6,316 nt of DNA from assembly GCA_900549705.1 (NCBI GenBank), contig URPI01000125.1:1-6316 (forward strand). Reading direction: 5' to 3'. Under the pieces are notes generated by a model. It worked only from the letters and a program-made list of their open reading frames with translations, was not told the DNA's origin and made no database searches. Of this stretch, positions 1 through 6,248 are shown piece after piece. Every line of letters starts with the position of its first letter. Position 1 is the stretch's first letter. Source of the DNA: an uncultured Eubacteriales bacterium. Lineage in GTDB: Bacteria; Bacillota; Clostridia; Oscillospirales; Oscillospiraceae. The translations under genes and the position numbers were made by a program.

Positions 1-488
1 CACAGGCCGATGTTGCCCTCCTGAATCAGATCCAGCAGCAGCACCGCCTGCCCCGCATATTCCGCGGCAATCTCAACCACCCGGCTGAGTCCCAGCTCGG
101 TCAGGCGCTGGGCGGCGCGCTGGTCGCCGGCGGAAAGCTGCTCGGCCAGCAGCTTCTCGTCCCCGCAGGCAGGGGCAGCGGCAATCTCCTCCAAGTACAG
201 GCGCAGGGGGTCCGTTTCCTCCATCAGCGCTGTTTTCAGGCCGCCGGTGACATACTCCCGCTCTTGCTGCAAGCGCTGCGCGGTGTTGGATCCGGCGGAC
301 ATCTGGGGAAGTCCGCTTAAATCCAGCTGCAGTTTTTTTACCGTGAGGATGGAAAAGGCATCCTCCACGGCATCGTCCTCTTCATCTTCCAGCATGGAAA
401 TGAGATTCCAGCCGGAAATCACGCTCCCGTTTTTGCAGGAGCGCAGATATGCCTCCCAGGGAGCCTGTTCAAAAACAAAATCATTCAT
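1..488 (-). CDS. Second sigma-70-like protein, N-terminal 162 residues (cut by window edge)
   Basis: This is the open 5' part of a gene that continues beyond position 1; 162 codons are visible with no stop. Residues 92-105 (TDPLRLYLEEIAAA) match the start of sigma-70 region 1.2 (DPVRxYLxEIG in SigA). Residues 133-162 resemble region 2.1/2.2 and end in the conserved core-binding motif DLIQEGNIGL (153-162). Residues 10-60 have the pattern of sigma region 1.1: a short helix, a G-x-V/I turn, then an acidic LEDEEDD segment and a second helix ending at LDLSGLP. Region 2.1 is diverged: the usual NLRLV is GLSRV. The ATG at 488 overlaps the upstream sigma stop as ATGA, with GGAGG at 499-503, 10 bases ahead. 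The motifs support sigma-70 ancestry. Whether it is a working sigma factor, an accessory sigma subunit or a degenerate paralog depends on regions 2.3-4.2, which are outside the window. Confidence 0.82.
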   Translation of the reverse strand, partial: MNDFVFEQAPWEAYLRSCKNGSVISGWNLISMLEDEEDDAVEDAFSILTVKKLQLDLSGLPQMSAGSNTAQRLQQEREYVTGGLKTALMEETDPLRLYLEEIAAAPACGDEKLLAEQLSAGDQRAAQRLTELGLSRVVEIAAEYAGQAVLLLDLIQEGNIGL

Positions 489-1366
489 TCCAAAAAATCC
501 TCCAGTCCCAGGCTGGTTCCCATCTTTTGGAGCTTATCCATTGCCTGGCGCTCAATCTGGCGCACCCGTTCCTTGGAAATGCCCAGGGTTTTGCCGATTT
601 CTTCCAGAGAGTGCTCTACCCCGTCCTCCAAGCCAAAGTGCATCTTCAGAATCTGCTGCTGCCGCTCGGTGAGAGAGCTGAGCATCTGGTGCATGGTTTT
701 TTCCAGCTCCTGGTGCACCAGCTCCTCCTGGGGCTGCACCGCATCAATATCCTCCATCAAAGAGCCAAGGGTGCTGCCATTGCCGCTGCTGTCGCTGTCG
801 CCGGTCAGCATATCCAGCGAGCAGATGTCCGGGGACAGCCCCAGAAGCGCCTCTACCTTGGCAGGAGGAATGTTCACACGCTCTGCCAGTTCTTCCGTGG
901 TAGGCTCCACGCCGGTTTCCTGCTTCATGGCATTGCGCACGGCTTGCAGCTTGCGGATACGCTCGCCGGTGTGCAGGGGCACCCGAATGGCCCCGCTGTT
1001 GTTCATCAGGCAGCGCGTAACGCCCTGGCGAATCCATTTGGTGGCATAGGTGGAGAACCGGAAATCCTTGGTGTAGTCAAATTTCCGGGCGGCGGCCAGA
1101 AGGCCGATACTGCCCTCCTGAATCAAATCCATCAAAGGAACGCCCCGCCCGGCGTATTCCTTGGCCACATACACCACCAGCCGGAGATTGGCATTGACCA
1201 TCTGGCGGATGGCTTCCTCGTCTCCGGCAGCGCACCGCTTTGCCAAATCCCGCTCCTCCTCCGGTGTCAGCCGGGGGATGCCCCGGATTTCATTGAGGTA
1301 CTGGTGGATGTCATCATCCAGAGTGGTATCAGTGGGAACGTCCATTTCTTCTGTTGCTTCTGTCAT
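485..1366 (-). CDS. rpoD: RNA polymerase sigma-70 factor, RpoD/SigA-like, lacking region 1.1
   Basis: A 293-residue sigma-70 factor that would direct core RNA polymerase to promoters. Visible regions are 1.2 (about 16-47), 2.1-2.4 (about 57-126, with DLIQEGSIGL at 80-89 and RFSTYAT at 103-109), 3.0 (AIRVPLH, 126-132), the 3.2 finger (LGSLMEDIDA, 200-209), 4.1 (LTERQQQILKMHFGLEDG, 232-249) and the 4.2 helix-turn-helix (SLEEIGKTLGISKERVRQIE, 253-272). SigA/RpoD proteins are normally longer because of region 1.1, which is absent; the protein begins almost directly at region 1.2. Region 2.3/2.4 is atypical: the usual WWIRQ is KWIRQ (K110), and the stretch before IRVP reads MNNSGA instead of the usual ADQART. 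The ATG at 1366 overlaps the dnaG stop as ATGA, and AAAGGG lies 9 bases upstream inside dnaG. Its position after dnaG is that of the housekeeping sigma gene, so rpoD is the likely identity. A specialised sigma factor cannot be excluded. Confidence 0.9.
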   Translation of the reverse strand: MTEATEEMDVPTDTTLDDDIHQYLNEIRGIPRLTPEEERDLAKRCAAGDEEAIRQMVNANLRLVVYVAKEYAGRGVPLMDLIQEGSIGLLAAARKFDYTKDFRFSTYATKWIRQGVTRCLMNNSGAIRVPLHTGERIRKLQAVRNAMKQETGVEPTTEELAERVNIPPAKVEALLGLSPDICSLDMLTGDSDSSGNGSTLGSLMEDIDAVQPQEELVHQELEKTMHQMLSSLTERQQQILKMHFGLEDGVEHSLEEIGKTLGISKERVRQIERQAMDKLQKMGTSLGLEDFLE

Positions 1367-3105
1367 GTTCTCAATCCCTTTCTGGCCAGCATTTGGTGCT
1401 GAAAGGCAAGCAAATCATCATTTGTGTTGGCAGCGTGGGCACTTTGATGCTCCACCAGGATGGTGCGGATGCAGTCATTCAGCCCCTGCTCGGACACCGG
1501 GCCGTCGTGCCGCTGTAGAACGGAGGCGATGTGCGACATTTCCTCCGACGTAAAATCCGTCAAGGAAGCCAGGCTCGGCTCATTTCCCATGGCCATGCAC
1601 TGGCACAGCTGATCGAACACCCGCCCCAGCAAGGGGGAGGAAAAGCAGTCCACCGTTAAATTGCGGCAGGCAGACAGCAGCGCCGGTTCCCGCAGCACCA
1701 TGGCAATCAGACTCTCCTCGGCCATGGCAGATCTGATGTTGTCATAACGGATGGAGCGATCCTTCGGCTGAAGCGCCATGGCAGGCGACAGGTCTATTTT
1801 CTCCTGCTTTTTCTTTTCCCGGGCAATCCGCCGCCGGAACGCCTTGTCCACCTCAATCTTCATGGATTCCGGGGTGATACCGGCTGCCTCAGCCACCCGT
1901 GTGCCGTATATTTCCCGGGAAACCGCGTTTCCCAGGGTACTGATCAGCTCTGCGGCCTCGGTGATGAACTGAATCTTCTGGTCATCTTCCCGCAGGTCAT
2001 ATTTTTTCTGAATGGCGCGAAGCTGGTATTCCACCCGGTTGGAGGATTCCTCCAAAAGAATCTTAAAACGGGCAGCACCAAACTTTTTCAAATATTCATC
2101 CGGGTCCTTCGCATCCCGCATTTGCAGTACCTTCACCTGCAAGCCCGCCTTCTCTAACATGGGGATGGCACGTTTGGTGGCATTTTGTCCCGCCTCGTCG
2201 CCGTCGTAAATGAGCACCACCTGTTCGGTGTAGCGAGACAGCAGGGTGGCGTGTTCTTCGGTCAGAGAGGTGCCCAGGGAGGCCACCGCGCAGTCAAAGC
2301 CATATTGGTGCAGGGCAATGGCATCCATATACCCCTCCACCAGAATCAAGAAGTCCATTTTGGTTTTCTTTGCCAGATTCAGGGCAAACAGGTTTTTTCG
2401 CTTGTTAAAAATGGGAGTTTCCGGGGAATTTAAGTATTTGGGGGTGGAATCATCCATCACCCGCCCGCCGAAGCCAATCACATTGCCCCGCACATCAATG
2501 ATGGGGAACATCAGGCGATTGCGGAAGCGGTCATAAATGTGACCGTTTTTCTCCGACACCAGCCCCGCCAGCTTCAGTTCCTCCTCGGTATAGCCCTTTT
2601 GCTTCATGGCATCGCACAGCGATGACCAGGTGTCAGGGGCAAAACCGATGCCGAATTTGGTCAGCGTGGATTTGGGCATTCCCCGCTTCTGGGCATAGGC
2701 AAGTCCCTCTGCCCCTGCGGGACTGTAGAGCTGGGCATGGAAAAAACGGGCAGCTTCCTTGGACAGCGCCCATAAGCGCTCCTGCTGATGGTAGCGGTTT
2801 TGGTACTGCTCGTCCTCCGGCACTTCCATCCCCGCCCGCTTTGCCAGGGCGCGCACGGCATCCGGGTAGCTCAGCCCCTCGATTTCCATTTCAAAATTGA
2901 TGACGCTTCCGCCCTTGTGGCAGCCGAAGCAATAGTAGATTCCCTTGTCCGGTGCCACCGAGAAGGAGGCGGTTTTCTCCCCATGGAAGGGGCAAAGCCC
3001 AAACAAATTGGAGCCGGAACGGCGCAGATTCACATACTGCCCCACAACCTCCTCGATGGGATTGCGGGCTGCAAGCTCCGCCAGAAACGACGGGGGAAAA
3101 GCCAT
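1363..3105 (-). CDS. dnaG: DNA primase DnaG
   Basis: Synthesises RNA primers for replication at the fork, working with the replicative helicase. From this start it is 580 residues long, normal for the family. The N-terminal CHC2 zinc-binding domain shows C38, H41, C59 and C62 (CPFHGEKTASF, then YYCFGC). The catalytic core includes RFRNRLMFPI (193-202), GFGGR (211-215) and PKYLNSPETPIF (222-233). The TOPRIM motifs are VEGYMD (256-261, with catalytic E257) and YDGDEAG (300-306); DAKDPDEY (331-338) follows. The C-terminal part from about 440 is diverged, as is usual for the helicase-interaction domain. An in-frame ATG at 3141 exists, but AAAGGAGG at 3113-3120 sits 7 bases before the ATG at 3105, so I choose that one. 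The gene lies 129 bases after dgt and overlaps the following sigma gene by 4 bases. A promoter candidate is at 3224-3232. Confidence 0.97.
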   Translation of the reverse strand: MAFPPSFLAELAARNPIEEVVGQYVNLRRSGSNLFGLCPFHGEKTASFSVAPDKGIYYCFGCHKGGSVINFEMEIEGLSYPDAVRALAKRAGMEVPEDEQYQNRYHQQERLWALSKEAARFFHAQLYSPAGAEGLAYAQKRGMPKSTLTKFGIGFAPDTWSSLCDAMKQKGYTEEELKLAGLVSEKNGHIYDRFRNRLMFPIIDVRGNVIGFGGRVMDDSTPKYLNSPETPIFNKRKNLFALNLAKKTKMDFLILVEGYMDAIALHQYGFDCAVASLGTSLTEEHATLLSRYTEQVVLIYDGDEAGQNATKRAIPMLEKAGLQVKVLQMRDAKDPDEYLKKFGAARFKILLEESSNRVEYQLRAIQKKYDLREDDQKIQFITEAAELISTLGNAVSREIYGTRVAEAAGITPESMKIEVDKAFRRRIAREKKKQEKIDLSPAMALQPKDRSIRYDNIRSAMAEESLIAMVLREPALLSACRNLTVDCFSSPLLGRVFDQLCQCMAMGNEPSLASLTDFTSEEMSHIASVLQRHDGPVSEQGLNDCIRTILVEHQSAHAANTNDDLLAFQHQMLARKGLRT

Positions 3106-3112
3106 AGGGATG

Positions 3113-3120
3113 CCTCCTTT
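3113..3120 (-). promoter_or_regulatory. Ribosome binding site deciding the dnaG start
   Basis: AAAGGAGG on the minus strand, 7 bases before the ATG at 3105. It lies inside the 12-codon extension that an upstream ATG at 3141 would give, which argues for the shorter start. MAFPPSFLAELAARN is also a natural DnaG N-terminus. Confidence 0.85.
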
Positions 3121-3171
3121 CATGGGAATTCTATTGTACACAATGAGGGGCAGATAGCATCCGCCCGCGGG

Positions 3172-3204
3172 GCCCCTTTGGGGGCGCTGAGGGCGCTTCG
3201 CGCC
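3172..3204 (-). other. GC-rich hairpins in the dgt-dnaG gap (possible dnaG leader)
   Basis: The 129-base gap between dgt and dnaG (3106-3234) holds two small inverted repeats. One has arms GGCGC and GCGCC around a GAA loop (3192-3204). The other has 5-base arms GCCCC and GGGGC around a 4-base loop (3172-3185). A GGGGCCCC palindrome (3169-3176) overlaps the second. Neither is followed by a T-run on the minus strand, so they do not look like intrinsic terminators. If transcription starts near 3218 they would lie in the dnaG 5' leader. Function unknown; the stems are short and could be incidental in GC-rich DNA. Confidence 0.4.
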
Positions 3205-3223
3205 ATGATCCCCGTTATGCGGT

Positions 3224-3232
3224 ATTATACCA
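3224..3232 (-). promoter_or_regulatory. Extended -10 promoter ahead of dnaG
   Basis: The minus strand reads TGGTATAAT: a perfect TATAAT at 3229-3224 preceded by the extended -10 TGn motif (3232-3230). The -35 match is weak; at 17-base spacing the hexamer is TGGAAT (3252-3247), 3 of 6 to TTGACA, which is typical of extended -10 promoters. It sits just after the dgt stop codon (3235-3237), with its upstream part inside the dgt coding end. The predicted start near 3218 would give a dnaG leader of about 110 bases, so dnaG and the sigma genes could be transcribed separately from the hflX-yigZ-dgt group. Confidence 0.65.
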
Positions 3233-3234
3233 TA

Positions 3235-4248
3235 TTATCCCCGGATATTCCACCCCGCCGGGACGAAAATCTCTGTAAATTTATTCACCGCATAATTATC
3301 GGTCATGCCTGCAATATAGTCGCACACCGTGCGCTCCATGCCGTCAAAGCTGAGCTGGGGCTGGAAATCCTCCGGCAGTGCATCCGGGTGGGTGATGTAG
3401 TATTCAAACATCCGCTGGAGCATGATTTTTGCCTTGCTCTCCTCCCCCTTTGCCACGGGATTGCGGTAGACATGGTCAAACATAAAGCTCCGCAGGTCTT
3501 TCAGCGCCGTATCCACCGTGGGTGTCAGGCAGATTGTCCCCGCCTCCCGGGAGGTGGCAATCAGGTCGCACACCAGGGTGTTGATTCTGGCCTTGTGGGA
3601 ATCGCCCAGGATGGCAACAATATCCTTCGGCAAATCCTCTTCGCTGAGAATGCCTGCCCGGATGGCATCATCAATGTCGTGATTGACATAGGCAATCTGG
3701 TCGGACCGCCGCACCACCTGTCCCTCCAGCGTCTCCGGGATGTAATCGCCGGTGTGTCCCAGGATGCCCAGCCGCACTTCGTTGGTCAGGTTCAGACCCA
3801 TGCCGTCCTTTTCCAGATAGTCCACCACCCGCAGGCTCTGCTCGTTGTGACGGAAGGGCTTGCCCAGGCAATCGGTGAGGGCTGCCTCGCCGGCATGACC
3901 AAAGGGGGTATGCCCCAGGTCATGCCCCATGGCGATGGCCTCTGCCAAATCCTCGTTCAGTCCCAACGCCCGGGTCATGGTGCGGGCAATGCGGGTCACT
4001 TCCAACGTGTGGGTCATGCGGGTGCGGTAGTGGTCTCCCTCTGGGCGGAGGAACACCTGGGTTTTGTGCATCAAGCGGCGGAATGCCTTGCTGTGGACAA
4101 TGCGGTCGTTATCCCGCTGGAAGCAGGTGCGCACATCGTCCTCCACCGGCTCCTCCTGACGGGGGCGACCGGTGGACTGGTCTGCAAAGGCAGCAAGGGG
4201 GTTTAATCTGCGGTGTTCCAGATGTTCCAATTCCTCTTTGACCGTCAT
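3235..4248 (-). CDS. dgt: Deoxyguanosinetriphosphate triphosphohydrolase-like protein (HD domain dNTPase)
   Basis: A 337-residue HD-superfamily protein of the dGTPase family. Members split dNTPs into the deoxynucleoside and tripolyphosphate in the cytoplasm and so affect dNTP pools. Seen directly: an N-terminal DNDRIVHSKAFRRLMHKTQV (46-65) typical of the family, RTRMTHTLEV (75-84) with the first metal-ligand H80, the MGHDLGHTPFGHAGE block (107-121) with the H109-D110 pair, and SDQIAYVNHDIDDA (182-195) carrying the last acidic ligand, probably D183. The C-terminal VCDYIAGMTDNYA (308-320) is also characteristic. The length fits the shorter dGTPase-like subgroup rather than the approximately 500-residue E. 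coli Dgt, so the preferred substrate is uncertain. The ATG at 4248 has AAGGAGG 8 bases upstream, overlapping the yigZ stop (TAAGGAGG). The gap to yigZ is 13 bases, implying one operon. Confidence 0.95.
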   Translation of the reverse strand: MTVKEELEHLEHRRLNPLAAFADQSTGRPRQEEPVEDDVRTCFQRDNDRIVHSKAFRRLMHKTQVFLRPEGDHYRTRMTHTLEVTRIARTMTRALGLNEDLAEAIAMGHDLGHTPFGHAGEAALTDCLGKPFRHNEQSLRVVDYLEKDGMGLNLTNEVRLGILGHTGDYIPETLEGQVVRRSDQIAYVNHDIDDAIRAGILSEEDLPKDIVAILGDSHKARINTLVCDLIATSREAGTICLTPTVDTALKDLRSFMFDHVYRNPVAKGEESKAKIMLQRMFEYYITHPDALPEDFQPQLSFDGMERTVCDYIAGMTDNYAVNKFTEIFVPAGWNIRG

Positions 4249-4261
4249 GGCTGTTTCCTCC

Positions 4262-4888
4262 TTAGTGAATTGGGAATGCCCGGTATTCTTTTCCGGTTTC
4301 CATGGCCTCTACGGTTCCCGCCGTCATATCGGTCAGCCGCTCCAAAAAAGGCTGCACCTGCGCTTCCGGGAACAGCAATTCCAGCTCCACCTCCGAGCCG
4401 AAATCCGTGGTGCGAATCATACCGCCGAAGCTTTCCACCTCCAGCTTGACCCGCTCATAATAGGAGTAAGGACAGGGCAAATACAGCACCGACCACACCC
4501 GCTTCATGGATTTGCCGGCGGCATCCACCCCAATCTTTGCGCCCTTTGTATAAGCACGCACCAGTCCCCCCGCCCCCAGGAGAATGCCCCCAAAGTAACG
4601 GGTTACCACGCATACTACATTATATAAACCTTCCCGCTGCAGCACCTGGAGCATGGGCATTCCTGCGGTACCGCCCGGCTCGCCGTCATCGGAAAACCGA
4701 ACCGCCCCGCCATGGATGATGTACGCCCAGCAGTTGTGGGTGGCATCATAGTGCTGCTTTTTCATCTCCTGAATTTTTGCAAGGGCTTCTTCCTCGGTTT
4801 CCACCGGCCACACGCGGCCAATGAACCGTGATTTCTTCTCAATGAATTCATCCTCCCCGTACTGGGTGGGAACCAGGTACTCCTCCAA
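4262..4888 (-). CDS. yigZ: YigZ/IMPACT family protein (UPF0029)
   Basis: A 208-residue protein of the YigZ/YvyE family, related to the eukaryotic translational regulator IMPACT. The biochemical role of the bacterial proteins is not settled. The N-terminal IMPACT domain shows KKSRFIG (18-24), DATHNCWAY (48-56), SDDGEPGGTAGMPM (66-79) and VTRYFGGILLGAGGLVRAY (95-113), all hallmark blocks. The smaller C-terminal domain (about 135-205) has the ferredoxin-like alternation of strands and helices common in this family. Its length is normal. The start is TTG at 4888: the next in-frame Met is residue 42, past the conserved N-terminal block, and AAAGGAG lies 9 bases before the TTG. Only 3 bases separate it from the hflX stop, so the two are very likely translationally coupled. 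Confidence 0.94.
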   Translation of the reverse strand: MEEYLVPTQYGEDEFIEKKSRFIGRVWPVETEEEALAKIQEMKKQHYDATHNCWAYIIHGGAVRFSDDGEPGGTAGMPMLQVLQREGLYNVVCVVTRYFGGILLGAGGLVRAYTKGAKIGVDAAGKSMKRVWSVLYLPCPYSYYERVKLEVESFGGMIRTTDFGSEVELELLFPEAQVQPFLERLTDMTAGTVEAMETGKEYRAFPIH

Positions 4889-4891
4889 AAA

Positions 4892-6160
4892 TCAGCACTC
4901 CTTTGTTACATAGTCCCGCAGTCTGCCATACAAAATATCATCCAGAATGGCTTCCACCACAATGCCCTCGGCACTGTAGTCAACGCCAATCACCCGGGCG
5001 TTATTGTGCAGGGTTTCCACCTGACCGCCCATGGAGTAGGGCAGGGTCATCACCACATGATGACGGGCATGGTTCAGCGCCCGCTCGATGGCTTGCAGCA
5101 GCTCCTGGCACCCGGCACCGCTGCGGGCAGACAGCGCCACCACGTCCTCCCCCACCGGAATGTCGGCGGGGCTGACCAAATCCGCCTTGTTGTAGCAGCG
5201 CAGCACCGGCGTTTCCGGCTTTGCCAGCTGGGCAATCAGCCGATTGACCACCTGGATATGCTCCTCGCGGTTGGGGTCGGAGGCATCAATCACATGGAGC
5301 AGCAAATCCGCATATTCCAGCTCCTCCAAAGTGGCATGGAAGGCGTTGACCAGGTGGTGCGGCAGCTTTGCGATGAATCCAACGGTATCCGACAGCACCA
5401 CATCCAGGTTATCCGACACCGTCAAAAGCCGGGAGGTGGTATCCAGCGTATCAAACAGCCGGTTGTTGGCAGGAATCCCTGCACCGGTGAGCTGGTTTAA
5501 GAGGGTGGATTTTCCCGCATTGGTATAGCCCACAATGGCAACCACCGGGATGGAATTTTTGATTCTCCGCTCCCGCTGGACGCTGCGCACCTGGCGCACC
5601 TGCTCCAGCTCCGCTTCCAGCCGGTTGATGCGCTCCCGAATCAGCCGCCGGTCGGTTTCCAGTTTGGTTTCGCCGGGGCCTCGGGTGCCGATGCCGCCGC
5701 CCTGCCGGGAGAGGCTGTTGCCCATGCCGGAAAGCCGGGGCAGCAAATATTTGTTCTGCGCCAGCTCCACCTGTAGCCTGCCCTCTCTGGTTTTTGCCCG
5801 CTGGGCAAAAATGTCCAGAATCAGCGCACTGCGATCCAGCACCGGCACGCCGATGATTTCTTCCAGTGCCCGGATGTTGCCCGGGGAAAGCTCATTGTCA
5901 AAAATCACCATGGTGGATTCCGTGGCTTCCACCAGCATCCGTACCTCCTGTGCCTTTCCTTCGCCGATGAAGCTGTGGGAATCAGGGGTATGGCGGTTTT
6001 GCAGCACCTTGGCGGTGCAGAAACCCCCGGCGGTTTCCAGCAGTGCTTCCAGCTCCTCCATGGTTTCGTCGGTTGCAGTTTGTTCCTTGGTGAAGCAATC
6101 GGCGTTCAGGCCAACCAGCACCGCCCGCTCCTGCTTCTTGTTTTCTGTTTCAAATCCCAT
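4892..6160 (-). CDS. hflX: GTPase HflX
   Basis: A 422-residue GTPase of the Obg-HflX superfamily. HflX binds the 50S subunit and in several bacteria splits or rescues stalled ribosomes under stress. Seen directly: an N-terminal HflX domain (about 11-140) with IGEGKAQEV (65-73), FDNELSPGNIRALE (87-100) and VLDRSALILDIFAQRAKTREG (split over 107-127). The signature glycine-rich linker GGGIGTRGPGETKLETDRR (154-172) follows, then a charged coiled-coil stretch (about 172-200). The G domain has G1 GYTNAGKST (211-219), G3 DTVGF (258-262), G4 NKAD (324-327) and G5 SARSG (344-348). The G2 area reads LFDTLDTTSR (235-244), slightly off the common LFATLDPTTR. An in-frame ATG at 6172 exists, but the GGAGGG ribosome binding site lies across and after it and points to the ATG at 6160. 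It is first in the apparent hflX-yigZ-dgt operon. Confidence 0.97.
   Translation of the reverse strand: MGFETENKKQERAVLVGLNADCFTKEQTATDETMEELEALLETAGGFCTAKVLQNRHTPDSHSFIGEGKAQEVRMLVEATESTMVIFDNELSPGNIRALEEIIGVPVLDRSALILDIFAQRAKTREGRLQVELAQNKYLLPRLSGMGNSLSRQGGGIGTRGPGETKLETDRRLIRERINRLEAELEQVRQVRSVQRERRIKNSIPVVAIVGYTNAGKSTLLNQLTGAGIPANNRLFDTLDTTSRLLTVSDNLDVVLSDTVGFIAKLPHHLVNAFHATLEELEYADLLLHVIDASDPNREEHIQVVNRLIAQLAKPETPVLRCYNKADLVSPADIPVGEDVVALSARSGAGCQELLQAIERALNHARHHVVMTLPYSMGGQVETLHNNARVIGVDYSAEGIVVEAILDDILYGRLRDYVTKEC
4898..4904 (-). promoter_or_regulatory. Ribosome binding site for the TTG start of yigZ
   Basis: AAAGGAG within the last codons of hflX, 9 bases before the TTG at 4888. It supports the non-ATG start, since no ATG in the right frame lies near it. 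Confidence 0.75.
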
Positions 6161-6164
6161 ATTG

Positions 6165-6170
6165 CCCTCC
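6165..6170 (-). promoter_or_regulatory. Ribosome binding site deciding the hflX start
   Basis: GGAGGG 4 bases before the ATG at 6160. The alternative ATG at 6172 would place this motif inside its own first codons and has no comparable purine run upstream. Confidence 0.75.
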
Positions 6171-6180
6171 ATTTTCCAGT

Positions 6181-6201
6181 GTGCGCCGGGAAACGGCGCA
6201 C
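6181..6201 (-). repeat. Perfect GC-rich hairpin upstream of hflX
   Basis: An 8-base perfect inverted repeat, GTGCGCCG and CGGCGCAC, around a 5-base loop (6189-6193). It ends about 10 bases before the hflX ribosome binding site. No T-run follows on either strand, so it does not look like a terminator. It may shape the hflX leader or protect the 5' end of a processed transcript. Function is inference only. Confidence 0.6.
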
Positions 6202-6211
6202 CAAAATCCCT

Positions 6212-6248
6212 GTGGTGCGGGCAGGTATATAGAAAAAGCCCGCACCAC
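6212..6248 (-). repeat. 11-bp perfect inverted repeat overlapping the rpmE terminator
   Basis: The arms GTGGTGCGGGC (minus 6248-6238) and GCCCGCACCAC (minus 6222-6212) are perfectly complementary, with a 15-base loop. The first arm is largely the same DNA as the 3' arm of the rpmE terminator (6240-6249), and the terminator T-run forms its loop. The two structures therefore cannot form at once. Confidence 0.65.

Noticed and set aside
482..484. Second ATG after the sigma stop as the start of the downstream gene
   Set aside because: It is in a different frame that stops after about 20 codons. The ATG at 488 opens the frame with sigma motifs.
744..1037. Second minus-strand frame inside the sigma gene
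   Set aside because: It is an out-of-frame shadow of the well-supported sigma coding sequence with no motifs.
449..1402. Plus-strand open frame of 317 codons opposite the sigma gene
   Set aside because: It mirrors the sigma gene, is rich in residues typical of antisense translation, and has no family motifs.
3133..3138. TACAAT as a second -10 element close to dnaG
   Set aside because: There is no -35-like hexamer at suitable spacing (GATGCT at 17 bases) and no TGn extension. The upstream TGGTATAAT is much better.
2788..4206. Long plus-strand open frame of 472 codons opposite dnaG and dgt
   Set aside because: It crosses the antisense of two well-identified genes and the gap between them, its translation shows no recognisable motifs, and long antisense frames are expected from GC-rich codon use.
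6226..6231. TATATA as a -10 element for hflX
   Set aside because: It lies just after the terminator T-run, and the hexamer 17 bases upstream (GGCAAC) does not resemble a -35. It may simply be AT-rich loop sequence.
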